A stretch of DNA of 64,000 nt from Grammothele lineata (taxonomy: Eukaryota > Basidiomycota > Agaricomycetes > Polyporales > Polyporaceae): positions 62,001 through 126,000 of the forward strand of contig NDFF03000135.1 in the NCBI GenBank assembly GCA_002150815.3, in the 5' to 3' direction. The notes beneath the pieces are model-generated. The model did no database searches. It saw nothing but the letters and a program-made list of their open reading frames with translations, and had not been told where the DNA came from. This document shows, one piece after another, positions 44,369 through 55,655 of this stretch. The stretch's first letter is position 1. Every line of letters starts with the position of its first letter. A program made the translations under genes and the position numbers.

Positions 44369-45075
44369 ATGCCTCTCGCATCCCCGCTCAACTTTCCCAA
44401 ATGGCTCTCGGAGAACGGCCACCTGCTACAACCGCCGGTGAACAACTTCTGTGTGTACTCGGGCAAGGACTACACCATAATGGTCGTCGGCGGCCCCAAC
44501 GAACGTAACGACTACCACGTCAATGAGACTGAGGTATGTCACCTGCCATATCCCGTCCCTGAGGGCGATCACCGACTTAAGTGCGCACGCAGGAATGGTT
44601 CTATCAATACAAGGGCGGCATGCTCCTCCGGGTCGTTGATGGCGATGAGTTCAAGGATATCCCGATCGAGGAGGGCGAGATGTTCTTGCTACCAGGTATG
44701 CCCCAGCCCCGGTCGAGTCGTGTAGTGGGCTGACTCCACACTTACACCAGCAAACACACCTCACAACCCTGTGCGCTTCGCGAACACGATCGGGATCGTC
44801 GTTGAGCGCGTGCGCCCAGAGGGCTCCATCGGTGCGTACCTCCGTCCCCGAGCGCGCGCTGTCTGCTCTGCCGCCGCTCACGCGACTGTGCGGACGTAGA
44901 CCGCCTGCGCTGGTACTGCAAGTCTGGCGCACACTCGGCGCCCACGATCATTCGCGAGGATGCGTTCCACTGCACCGACCTCGGCACGCAGCTGAAACCT
45001 GTCATCCAGAACTGGATGGCGAACGAGTCCATCCGCAAGTGCGCGGAGTGCGGTGCGGTCGCGGAGGCGAAGTGA
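44369..45075 (+). CDS. 3-hydroxyanthranilate 3,4-dioxygenase
   Basis: Iron-dependent ring-cleaving cupin enzyme (EC 1.13.11.6; BNA1/HAAO). It converts 3-hydroxyanthranilate to the semialdehyde that cyclises to quinolinate in NAD synthesis from tryptophan. Exons 44369-44533, 44593-44695, 44751-44831, 44900-45075 give 174 aa, the usual length of the single-domain form. Iron ligands H50, E56 and H94 fall in [15 protein letters not shown] and NTPHNPVRF, and the substrate-binding arginines R46 and R98 are present. Cysteines in RLRWYCKSG and RKCAECG fit the C-terminal rubredoxin-like metal site of bacterial and fungal enzymes. All introns are GT-AG. No other kynurenine-pathway gene is adjacent. Confidence 0.93.
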
Positions 45076-48000
45076 ACGCAGGCGAGGAGAGAAGATCATA
45101 CACTATAATGTACACTCTAGATCCAATCGTGGAATTATGAGGCGCTTTGAATAGCGTGTATTGGTGAAACCATCGCCCGCGGAAATGAAAATAGATTTCA
45201 ATCGCTCGTCAAGACAGGGCTGGCACCGTAGGCATCATTTGAGTTCTGGCGAGCCGTTACGTAGGGCCGGGGGCCTTCATACGGTGACTGCGACGAGAGA
45301 TTCAGACTTGACGAAAACCTCTATCACGGTCAAACTACTTCGACTACGCGAAGGGTCCTAGATGAAAGTTCTAGGGTTAATAAACCGCCGAGCCCAGACA
45401 AAGTCCAGCTGGACTCCCCTGTTGAGCAGTGATGTCGTTGGACTGTTCTTCTGAGCTATCGTGCCGATCGAAGCGTAGAGGACGGGCGCGGCTGGACGTT
45501 GGAGGAGCGAGTCCCCTGCGCGGTTGACGAGCGTTGATCCTGAATCCAATATAGATTCACGTTGAGACTCGTGCTTTTACGACTGGTTATCACCGGAGAA
45601 ACACTTACGCAGCGAGTATTACGTTCATATACGCTGGTTCAGAGCCCCATATCGTTAGCTTTGCCCATCTCATCTAGTGACGCAAATCCAACTTGCCTTG
45701 GGTGCCTATGACGTCCACAGCCACGAACACGCCGTTCGTTAACACAAGCGTCTACGTGGAGAACACGGTACGGGTTAGACCGATCATACGAAATTGTACC
45801 CCTAACGCACTAGAACGAAACACGTCAAGGCAACGGAGCTGGAATATTACATGGGTTTGAGTCGTGTAACTTGTATGCAATGGAAGAACTCACATCGTCA
45901 GAAATCCTGCGAGTAATTCCATGAGTTAGATCTAGTACCTCTGTCGACCAACTTCATCTCTAAGCACTGCTTACCAGTGCACAGCGTGTACCGCATTAGC
46001 GAATCCAGCGTTGACCTCGTCCTGAATCAAACTTCAGTCTTCATCATCGACGAAACAGGCACAAAATAACCGGCGTACGCATTGAACGACCTCTTCCGGT
46101 TCTTTAGAAGGAAAGCGCAGAGTGACGTCATCAGGAGGGTGTTCACGACAATGTCTGAGGCGAACATGTAAACGAGAAGGATCTTTGAGAAGATGTTACT
46201 CGGGCGGGATCTGGATAGGATCATGATTGTAAATACCCTGTTGGTCATGAAAGACAGAATGAGGCTCGACTCTAGACGAAAGCTGCGGTACGTCAAAGAA
46301 CTGTCGACCACTTTTACGAAGAACTATGAGCAATCCTCACGCTATTATAGTGGCGACTTGCATGAGACTGTCATCAGCCCACTGCGCCGTAGATTATACG
46401 CATGATTGTATAGACTACTTGCCGATTGAGATGCCTGGTCACGGTGAGGTTACGTCCTTTAGGAATGCGATTATAACAACGGAGTGACCGATACGCACCT
46501 GTCTCTACAATCATGACCACAGCCTGCATGGCGGTAAGAATATCTTTCAGTGCTCATAACAAAACGTGATTTGATGATCCCTTACGGCGATGGCTATGAT
46601 GAAGCGATGCCACTTCTCCCCCACTACCGGAAGTAGATGAGAGGTTAGAGTCAGATTTAGCCACCGCATTATGGACTAAACGAACCTCTGAAAACACGGT
46701 AGGCCAGAAATCTGGAACGTGGGATGCGCTTGAAGATCAGCGAGGATTCAACTTTCGAAGAAGGACGAACAGTACGTGCCCATGACATAGCCCGAATCCG
46801 GCGTACTGTTAGATGCGTTTTGGTGATTTTCAATCAGAATAATCATGCGCTCGCGAAGACTTACTGTGACGATGGTCAGGAGCTACGGAGAAAGGGGCTT
46901 AGATTATGGCTTGCACGACGGCCGACCCAACATGGTACAAGAACTCACCGAGATAGACCTAAGTGTCGTTCAGTATCAAGGGGCTTCGTGTCGACACACA
47001 TTGTTCATGCTCACCATGGTTCCTCATTCAACGCGACAGGATTGAAGAAATTCTCGACCAAGCGAGTATAACTTGACAGGTAACCAGTTGTCAAAACGCC
47101 GGGACTGCCCAGCAACGACGCTCTCACCTGACGTGTATGCATAAAACCAGTTGAAGAGCGCCCACGAGCCTGCACATTGAAGTCGTGAATGAGTACGTTG
47201 GATGCCCTCAACAAGGTTGGCCATACAAGGTCACCAGGACCTGCAAACAAGGTCAGGCTAATACCCCCGGGGGGAGGAGAATGAGACTTGCGTAAAGGCG
47301 AAGATATACAGGGTCGTGAGCGTGAGTTTTGGAATATCGGAAGGCTTGGGCCAAAGCAACACCGTACAGGCTAGAAATCGACGCGGGGGGTTTCAGGTTC
47401 TCAAGTAGAATTATTAGAAGAAACGACGTACATGAGGCCAATGAATACCCCTATGAGCATGGGTGCGTAGAAAGCAGGGATAAGTACCAACAGATCGCTC
47501 ACGAGCTGCTCAGAGTCCTGCTCTGGCGCTGTTGACGGGAGGTAGCCCGCCGGAGGCATTTGGGCGTCCGACTCGGAAGCGGGGAGGCGGTTGCAGAGAT
47601 CGAGTCGCAGGCGGCCCTAGGCAACGGAGCTACTTGTGCTTTGAGGGCTACCAGTCCTGGGGAGCTGTGCGCAGGAACCGCGCATACCATGGAGAAGAAT
47701 TGAGATAGGCTGTGTGATAAAGACGCAACATCTAATGCACCTCCTATCATAGTATCTGACGGAAAGGAGATATCATACGGCATTCCGCGAAGGTTCGTCA
47801 GGTCAAGGCCGTACTTAGATCGTACCGCATGCGCACTAAATGTGAGCGCAGCATATCAAATTCGCTAAGAAGTCTATGCGCTTTCCCGTTTCATTGTCTG
47901 TGAGATGGCGTTGCTGTTCTCGCTGTTGGATGCATGCGCTGCAATGACTAGATATGCCAGGGAGCATCCCATTCTCTACATACCCGTATGGAAAAGTCAA

Positions 48001-48937
48001 TCAAGAACCTTATGAGGCAGGTCCATCTAATAACTCACAGCCAGGAATAGGAGAACGATGGCCTTGATCTGCGGATGGAGAAGTTCATGTCAATGCTCAC
48101 CAAAGATGCGAAGTTCTGCTCGATCGGGGAACCAAGCAGACGAACGCGCTTAGCGCTCTGGTCGTAGATGCGGAAGTGAAGCTACCCGGGTGACGCGTCC
48201 AATCTATCGAGCACCACACGAGCGGCGGTGTGGCAAATATCCGAGGCATAAGACGTCCAGGCCCAGGGTGGAGACCAAGAAATTCAGAGCCGCCGCTGCA
48301 CAAGACGAGGCGTTGACACGAGCTATTGTGGCGTGGTAACCTCCTGCCATATATAGGGCGCCCTGAACCAAACTTTTACTGAACGCGCCTCCTCCGGCCT
48401 CCTCCGGCGGTATGCATCCGACGACCCTCTTATCGTCATGTTATGCGCGACGCTCTTCTTCGGCCGCGCAAGTCGCTTATTCTGAGGCACCGTGTTATCG
48501 GTGACAACTTTCTTATGTCTTCTCGGTGCCGCGAAAAATGCATGTACCCGCTCGTCTCGAGGTCTCGACTGGAGGCCCGCGGTCTGCACAGTCGGAGAGC
48601 AACAGCACGGAGACGGTGACGTTTATTTTGCCACACCCATGCGTCTCCACCATATTAAATTCCTAGCATGTGCAGCACAATCAGTCTGAGCGTATACGAC
48701 TGGGACACGCAGTGCCGGAATCGGCATGTTGTGTCCATATATTCGCGGCCGGTCAGCCTCGATGAGGTCATCGTGTCAGCCTCCATCGCCGCCTCTAGTA
48801 TGCGTTTGGACTTCTCCGAGTGTTCCCCTCATTCCTCTTCTATCTCCCGTCTTGACAACGTCGCTGCATTTCGCTTTCCTCTCCATCGCTGTCTGGACAC
48901 AGCTGTTATTTAGCACCTGCTCTTTTTCGCACTCACG
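45076..48937. other. Gene-poor, lower-GC 3.9 kb region
   Basis: By eye its base composition is near even, unlike the GC-rich flanks, and it has no intact gene. The only recognisable content is the decayed membrane-protein gene at 46027-47450. From 47500 on it is GC-rich again; 48100-48937 is probably promoter of the GH71 gene. Confidence 0.5.
46027..47450 (-). pseudogene. Decayed Agaricomycete multi-pass membrane protein (DUF6534-like)
   Basis: Scattered minus-strand fragments resemble the large Agaricomycete family of seven-helix proteins with a C-terminal DUF6534 domain. The fragments, in order, are LYGVALAQAFRYSKTHAHDP (47380-47290), LVEGIQRTHSRLQ (47210-47170), WALFNWFYAYT, and finally NIFSKILLVYMFASDIVVNT then LLKNRKR (46210-46080). 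Frames shift and stops intervene between them, and helices expected in the middle are missing or unreadable. Assignment is from memory of the family pattern and is tentative. A functional gene with many short introns is possible but less likely. Confidence 0.35.
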
Positions 48938-50778
48938 ATGCTTTCCATCCCCGACTCCTCCACGACCAACTCCATGGCGGGCCCCAGCCTCCGGAAGATC
49001 GCCCTCTTTACCCTCGCTGCCGCACACACGCTTCACGGCTCGCTGGCACGCGCCCTCCCGGAGTCTGGTATTCTGGTGGGACCCGCTGACCATGCGGGGC
49101 ACCGTAGCCTGGCCTTCAAGCCGTACCCGCCGTACAACAAGCCGCAACCGCTATCTAAGCCGCAACCGCCGTCTAAGCCGCAACCTCCATCTTCGAGCCC
49201 AAGTCAGCCCGTCGTATCCTCGCCTTCCCCAAGGTCGTCAGGTCAGACGCCGGCCGTCTTCGCGCATTTCATTGTCGGTAACACGTACCCGTACAATGTC
49301 GACAACTGGTACAACGGTACGCGTTTTTAGTCAAGTTCCGAGCAGCTCCTCATTATTTCCACACAGACATCGCACTGGCAGCCTCTAAGGGGATCGACGC
49401 CTTCGCGCTCAACCTCGGTGCAGACTCCTGGGAGGCCTCGCAAATCGCGAACGCCTACGCCGCGGCGGACCGGTACAACGCCCAGTCCAGCACGCCCTTC
49501 AAGCTCTTCTTCTCGTTCGACATGACCTCCCTTCCCTGCGCGAGCACGAACGACGCCACGACGCTCAAGAACTACATCAACCAGTACGGGAGCAAGTCGA
49601 GCTCGATGCAAGTCAACGGGCGCGTGCTCGTCTCGACGTTCGCCGGGCAGACTTGCACGTTCGGCGGAGGGAGCCTCAACGACGCGTGGACGCGAGCGGT
49701 GAAGCCGGGAGACGGGTCCGTTCCGGCTGTGTGGTTCGTGCCGTCGTTCTTTGTGGACTCTTCGACGTTCTCGAGTCTGCCGGTCATCGACGGCGCGTTC
49801 CAGGTGCGTTTCCTGTTTGGTTCCTCATGGGGACACTTTCTGACGTTTATGACCAGTGGAACTCGGGGTGGCCTATGGGCAACTACGACATCTCGTTCTC
49901 GCCCGACCAGGACTACATCTCCCACCTCAGCTCCAGTCAGACGTACATGGCGGCTGTCTCTCCTTGGTTCTTCACTGTGCGTCCCCCGCTCCTGGTCTAC
50001 GTTCGCCTCCACTCACTTCTCGCGCTCTAGCACTACGGTCCGAACACGTACAACAAGAACTTCATCTACCGCGGCGATGACTGGCTGTTCGCGCAGCGCT
50101 GGGAACTCCTCGTCCAGAACCGCGCGTCGGTGCCGCTCGCGCAGGTCGTCACCTGGAACGACTACGGCGAGTCCCACTACGTCGGCCCCATCGAGGGCGA
50201 CCAGCCGATGTCGCAGGCCTGGGTCAACGGCTTCGACCACCAAGGTTCGTCAGCCTCCCATTCCGTCGGTCTCGCACAGCTTACTCATCGCGACGCATAT
50301 AGGCTGGCTGGACCTGATGCAGTACTACATCTCCGCGTACAAGACGGGCTCGTACCCCCAGGTCACAAAGGACCGCGTCTTCCTCTGGGCCCGTCTGTAC
50401 CCGAAGAACGCCGACCCGCCCTCGGGCGCCGACTCCGTCGGCAGGCCGGCGAACTGGGACTGGGTACGTCAGCCTCCACACCACCGTTTTCGTTCGTGTT
50501 TCTGACACTTCGCCTAGACCGAGGACAGCCTGTGGGCCGTGGCGCTCCTCACCTCCCCCGGAAGCCTGACGCTGACGTGCGGCTCGTCGACGACGACGGT
50601 GAGCGCGCAGGCGGGGCTGACGAAGGCGAAGCTCCCGCTCTCGAGCTCCTGCTCGGTCCGGGCGACGGTGGTGCGGAGCGGGAGCACCGTGCTCGACTTC
50701 TCGCCGTCCGGCTTCAGCTTCAGCACGCAGCCGCCGACGTACAACTTTAACGCGTTCGTCGCGGCTTCTCCGGCGTAG
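48938..50778 (+). CDS. Glycoside hydrolase family 71, alpha-1,3-glucanase
   Basis: Secreted enzyme that hydrolyses alpha-1,3-glucan (mutan), a fungal cell-wall polymer. Exons 48938-49316, 49367-49803, 49857-49976, 50031-50244, 50303-50463, 50518-50778 (523 aa). A signal peptide (LRKIALFTLAAAHTLHGSLA) is followed by a Pro/Lys linker with tandem KPQPPS repeats. The GH71 domain opens FAHFIVGNTYPYNVDNWYND, with FALNLGAD, FKLFFSFDM, GRVLVSTFAGQ, VWFVPSFF, WPMGNYDISF, FIYRGDDWLF and VVTWNDYGESHYVGP. Acidic catalytic candidates lie in the FSFDM and WNDYGESH blocks. The first Met (48938) gives a short tail before the signal peptide; Met 13 at 48974 may be the true start. Likely role: wall remodelling. 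The right inverted-repeat arm begins about 350 bases downstream. Confidence 0.9.
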
Positions 50779-51122
50779 GAGGGAAGATGTTTTGAGGGTC
50801 GTGCTGATACTAGATATCATCCAACTATAGTCGCTCCTTTACGTTCCGCTGTATTACTCTTGGCCTTTGTACTTGCTTTCGTTTCTTCTCAGACCTCTTG
50901 TAGAGCTTTGTAGTTGACTGCATCGGATAGTCTCTACTTAGTACACGCCCTTGTTACTTGGATTGAATCCGCTCATTAGAATGAAACATACCTCTCTTGT
51001 CTTCGTTCCTTAAGCCCCATTCATTATATCCGCGTGTCGTAAGCCGGTCTGTCCCATTCCGTGGCGGCTCCCTGCTGCCCACGTTGCGACCGAGCAGTGC
51101 CGGGTTGCGCGCAGACGGACTG
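50779..51122. other. Intergenic between GH71 gene and the right repeat arm, no gene seen
   Basis: T-rich 3' flank of the GH71 gene, then GC-rich sequence with weak resemblance to the left arm beyond 8060. Confidence 0.35.
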
Positions 51123-51175
51123 ACGCGATCACATGATTTTTGCGTGACGGTGAGACAGAGGCGCCGATGACGTAC
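51123..51175. promoter_or_regulatory. Conserved upstream block of kinase copy 2
   Basis: About 500-550 bases upstream of the start codon; counterpart of 8005-8056. Contains GATCACATGATT. The sequence between this block and the kinase leader is poorly conserved, so the block may have been kept for a reason or may mark the duplication edge. Confidence 0.35.
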
Positions 51176-51627
51176 TCTTCCGGCGTAACTCGATAGCAAA
51201 CGCTCGAGTCTTGGCTAACATCCGAAACTTGTCCCTACCCGCTTCGATATCTACGCATACCGTTCGCAGAATAGATGTGTCAACATGCACGCGAAAAAGA
51301 CAGACACTGCTATGCACGTTCGTCTCGACGCCCCTGGGCCTTCTACATTACATTGCCACTGTCATCGGAGGCCGATGCGTACCAATGTTGACAGTGAAGT
51401 CCCAGCCGAATTGCAACTCGGGCGAGTCCAGGCGTCCTGGTTCCCAGTCGATCCAAGGAAGTCGTCAGCCTCCTCTGCGCCCGCCTCAGAAAGCTGTGGG
51501 CCAATGCCCTCTGTGCCGCAGGAGCCGAATGTCAGCCTCCAGGGCGGCGGGCTGGCAGCAATATCATCCTGCCCTCTTCGTCGTTTTCCCCTCGTTCACC
51601 TTAGCTATCTTTCTTCACCTTCGACGT

Positions 51628-51666
51628 GCTATCCCAACGCTATCTACTCGCTATCCATTCGCTATC
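51628..51666 (+). promoter_or_regulatory. Phased 11-bp repeats in the kinase copy 2 leader
   Basis: GCTATC at 51628, 51639, 51650 and 51661, exactly 11 bases apart, ending 10 bases before the ATG at 51677. Same arrangement as 7577-7615 in the other arm. Confidence 0.55.
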
Positions 51667-51676
51667 CAGCTTTACA

Positions 51677-54035
51677 ATGGTTTTCAACTTGCTTTCTCCC
51701 TTCGTTCGCAAAAATAAGGCGGGCCCGAGCCCTGCTGCTGGCGTCACCGGCCACAAGGACAAGTTGGTACGTCCTATGCTATCCAACCGACATCTGCCTT
51801 AGGACCACTATGACTGACTCTCTCGTAGGCCGTCGAGACTATCCAAGTTGTCTCCGACGTAAGCAAGCAGGTTCTCGCGGGAGCCGACGTCCATGTGAGG
51901 ATGATCTTCAACACGGATGGGGACATGGTACGCCTCCACACCTCCAACCCATTCCGGATGTCGCTCATTCGCCCTACCCCACAGTTCGTCTGCGAGTTCC
52001 AGCACATTGAGAGCTCATCCCCAGAGACGCAGTCACCAGCAACACAGTCTGCCGTCGTCCCGTTCCACCATCCTCTCGCTCCCAGAAAACCCCTCGAAGT
52101 CGCCGGCTTCAAGCTCGCCGGGGCCTCCAGGATCGCCCCTCCCCCAGCGCTCCCTGCCATCACCACCGCCGACCTCAAGCCGTTCAAAGTCCTCGGCGAC
52201 GGCGCCCAGGGCTCAGTGTCGCTCGTGCAGTACTTGCCCGACGGCCGTCTTTACGCGCTCAAGACGATCCCAAAATGCACCGTCGACAGGGAGAACGCTC
52301 CTCTGATCTTCCAGGAGCAGGCGATCCACAAGGAACTAGACGGAAGCCGCTTCTTCCCGCGGCTGCGCGGTAGCTTCGAGGACGACCGCAACTTTTACCT
52401 TTTGACTGTGTGTGCTTCTCTTAGCGCCTTATAGCTGTCGGCGCTGACTGTATGCAGGACTTTTGCGCTGAGCGCGATCTTCGTACAAACTTGAACAACA
52501 GCGGAGGCAGCTTCAAGCCCGCGCGGGTGAACAACTGCGCGGCGCAATTGGTACGTCCACTCCTTTCTCCTTTCTCCGCTCTCTTCTCTCGAGAGGCTGA
52601 CTGTATGCGCAGGTGCTCGGGGTCGAAGAGCTCCACAAGCGCCGCATCATCCACCGCGACATCAAGCCCGCCAACATCCTCCTCACGCTCGACGGCGACC
52701 TCATGCTCTCCGACTTCGGCCTCTCCCGCACGTTCGGGCGCACCGCCGAGAAGCACCCGTGGAAGCTGAACAAGCTCTGGACGGGCAGCGTCTACCGGCC
52801 TCATTTCGACGATGAGACGCCGGGGAGGGACATCACGAAGGACAACTGCGGCACGCTGGGATACATGTCGCCCGAGATGATCCGCGGAGAGTGGTACTCC
52901 TTCTCGTCGGATGTCTGGGCGCTCGGGGTGGTCGTGTTCGAGATGCAGCACGGCAGGGTGCGTCGACGTTCGTGATTTCGACCGCGTGCGGTGCTGATGG
53001 TTCGTGCAGCTGCCATTCGGGATCCATCCTACCAATGGCACCACGCGTGAGATCTACAACCTGATGATGACTCAACCCATTGGATTCGACAAGGACATCG
53101 ACGGGTCCCTTCGCCAGCTGCTCACTAGGGTTCGTACTACTCCTTCTCCGGCATTTCAATGCATGCCTAACATGTTTACAGATGCTGGAAAAAGACCCGT
53201 CGCGTCGCGCTACGATTGCTGAAGTCAAGAGCCACCCATGGTTCTCCACTATGTGCGTCATTGCCTCGGTTGACTCGACGGACCTCGCTAACATGCTTGC
53301 GCTCAGCGATTGGGAGCAGCTCGCCGCCCGCCGGCCCCCAAGACCGCTTACCCCCAACGATGCCTTCATCCCGGTATGCGGATTTTGTATGCTCAGTTCA
53401 TCGACATGCGCTCACATAATAATCAGGAAAAGGACGCCAAGACAGTCACTGCAAGCTTCGGCTCGCCCTACCCTGCTGGCGAGGCGCCCCACTGGTGGTA
53501 CCAGTGGACATCGCCCTCCCTTCGTCCTCGACTCGTTCAGGATAACAAGCCCAAGGATGCTCTTTGCCGCCTGGCCGCCCTCTTCCAGGCCCCGAAGAAG
53601 CCCACGCCCCCCGTCCCCGCGCCGACTCCTCCGCGCTCACCGAGCCACGTCCCCGCTGCGCTCGCCGCCGCATTCTTCTCCACCGCCCGCCCCATCCAGT
53701 TCCCCCGGGCTCCCTACTACCCGCCGATCAGCTTCGGCCACCACCTCAAGAAGGACTCTCCGACACTGTGCCCCTCCCCTTCACCGACCTCCTCTTCCGT
53801 TACCGCTGTCGACGGGCTCTCGCCCCTCCTCCTTTCAGCTACGCCTTCCAGCACCTCTTCCTCCTCTACCCTCGCCGTGCCTCAACTCGCAACGCCTCTG
53901 CCCCCGTGCTCTCTTCTTCCCGACGCTCCGTTCGCTGCCTTGCATATGCAGGGCGGCCACGACGGCTCCGCACGCCATCCGGCTGGCAGCCCTAAGACAC
54001 TTTGTCTCGGGGCTCGCCTCGGTCTCGCTGTCTAG
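51677..54035 (+). CDS. Serine/threonine protein kinase, inverted-repeat copy 2
   Basis: 657 aa, eight exons: 51677-51766, 51829-52407, 52458-52550, 52613-52957, 53010-53129, 53182-53252, 53307-53373, 53427-54035. Exons 1 and 3-8 are exactly as long as in copy 1; exon 2 is 9 bases longer. The catalytic-core exon 4 (115 codons) encodes the same protein as copy 1, and catalytic residues are intact: K175 in YALKTIPK, HRD 268-270, DFG 288-290, GTLGYMSPEM. The intron after exon 5 has a normal GT donor (53130). Introns differ clearly from copy 1 in sequence and length. The C-terminal Pro/Ser tail stays open and ends at the same codon. It lies next to the GH71 gene. Substrate unknown. Confidence 0.87.
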
Positions 54036-55380
54036 CGAGCCCCGGATGTCTACGTGCGGTTCCGTTTGTGGCGGGCGCCTGGGACGGGCGCAGTGGTGCG
54101 AGGTCAAGTGTTTGGCACCTCAAGCCGCGAGGACTCTGTCGTGGGTTTCGGCGCGCGTGGATGACCGTAAGGGGCGTTCACGTTGTGCTTCCACGAAGAG
54201 AGAGGAAAGTGAGGCGGCTGGACTTGCTGGAGTGAGCAGGGCCGAGGCTCAACCCCGAGACGACGGTGTGCGGGGCGAGGCTGGCGTTGTGGGTCTCATT
54301 TGTGGCAAGTGTCGAGTCTTGTGGTGGTCCGGAGCTCGTCCGTTCGGCGGAACGTGGGAAGCCCTAAAGACCGGGCTACGGTGGAAAGATACGCGGTGGT
54401 CAGCGGCACGCATTATGGTGACGTCTCCCGCGGAGGGTCTGGCACGACGACGTTCTTCAATACGGCAAATGGCACCATCCTCTGGTAATACGTCCAACGA
54501 TGGCGAATGGCTTTTCTACGGCGACTCTATTGGCAACACCTCCTGTGGCGATTCGTCCAACGGCCACCGGCGACACGTCCGAATACCCTGGTGACACGTC
54601 CTCCCTGGATGAACGGCACGTTCTAAAATGCGGTACTTTCAAGCAACCGGCACTTCCTTTGGCGGCACTCAACGCTTCCAGACTCGATCTCATGTGGAAA
54701 ACCTTACGGTGGCGATCAGCAAGCAGCTAGCGCAGACTCTTTCACGTCCTACGGCAACAAGTCGAACAGTGGCAGCAGCATCTCTAGATCTCACGGCGAC
54801 TCGGCCTGCGGCGACACGCTCTTTCGCTGCGCACGAAACGTCCTCCTGCGATACGACCTCGGCCATCCGCGATTTGCACCTCATACGGCGACCAAGTTCT
54901 ACGGCACCCAACGGCATCTCCCACGGCTCTCTGTATCCCAACAAGCTACGCGTTCTCAGTCTCTTACCACAAAAACAGACGCTTCCTACGATCTCGGGCA
55001 GCAACTTCTCCGGCGCCCATCAACGAGCGGCCAACGCTGGATCTCTACGTCCTCGAGGATCTCGGTCACGGTCGCGGTCAACAAGCGCTTCGTGCTCCTC
55101 CGCTCAACAGAAACATCTTCGTCTTCTTTCGGGACTTTTCGACTTCGAACATCCGCCCTGGCCTGGCCTTCATATCTTCTTCGTGCCCCGCCTTCTTGGT
55201 CTTCAGCGATCCTAGTCTCGGCCCCGGGCTCCGACTCGGACTGTACTTGTATCTCCCGGATCTCCCCTTCCCCGCGCACGCTCGGTTTCTTTGGGTTTCC
55301 CTCGTCATCTACTACATTTAATGGGCTTCTGGTCATCTCCACCACATTTCATGGGTTTTGAGTCGTATTTTCCCGTCTAT
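54036..55380 (+). other. Non-coding or decayed sequence downstream of kinase copy 2
   Basis: Counterpart of 3880-5230. Between 54400 and 54900 fragments such as YGDVSRGGSG, FYGDSIGNTSCGDSS, GDTSSLDERH and HGDSACGDTLF lie in different frames. No frame is intact in both arms. Confidence 0.4.
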
Positions 55381-55419
55381 CTCTCCGTACTATAGTCTTT
55401 GCGTTCCGGTATACCCCCT

Positions 55420-55655
55420 CCCCCCTCGCTAATACCTCTCGGGCCGTAGGACCTACCTACAGTCTCGCGATCCCCCTACATATACCCCTACGTACGCCTC
55501 CGTTTATTTATCTTTGCTTTAGTCGATTTCTTCGATTTTTCCTCGTACCATAGGTTTCTTCATTCGTATACCCCTCCCCCTCTCGCTAATACCTCGCGAG
55601 CCCTAGGACGTACCTAGGGTCTCGGGATCCCCCTACATATACCCCTACATACGGA
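55420..55655 (-). repeat. Two tandem copies of the hairpin-bearing unit, right arm outer end
   Basis: Units near 55421-55500 and 55575-55655, about 155 bases apart. Each reads CTCGCTAATACCTC, an inverted repeat, then CTCG-GATCCCCCTACATATACC. The outer unit has CCCTAGG-ACGTA-CCTAGGG; the inner has CCGTAGG-ACCTA-CCTACAG, with one mismatch in its stem. Confidence 0.8.

Noticed and set aside
53080..54594. 504-codon plus-strand frame over kinase copy 2
   Set aside because: It reads through the introns around exon 6 and then follows a wrong frame of exon 8. The spliced model matches copy 1 exon by exon.
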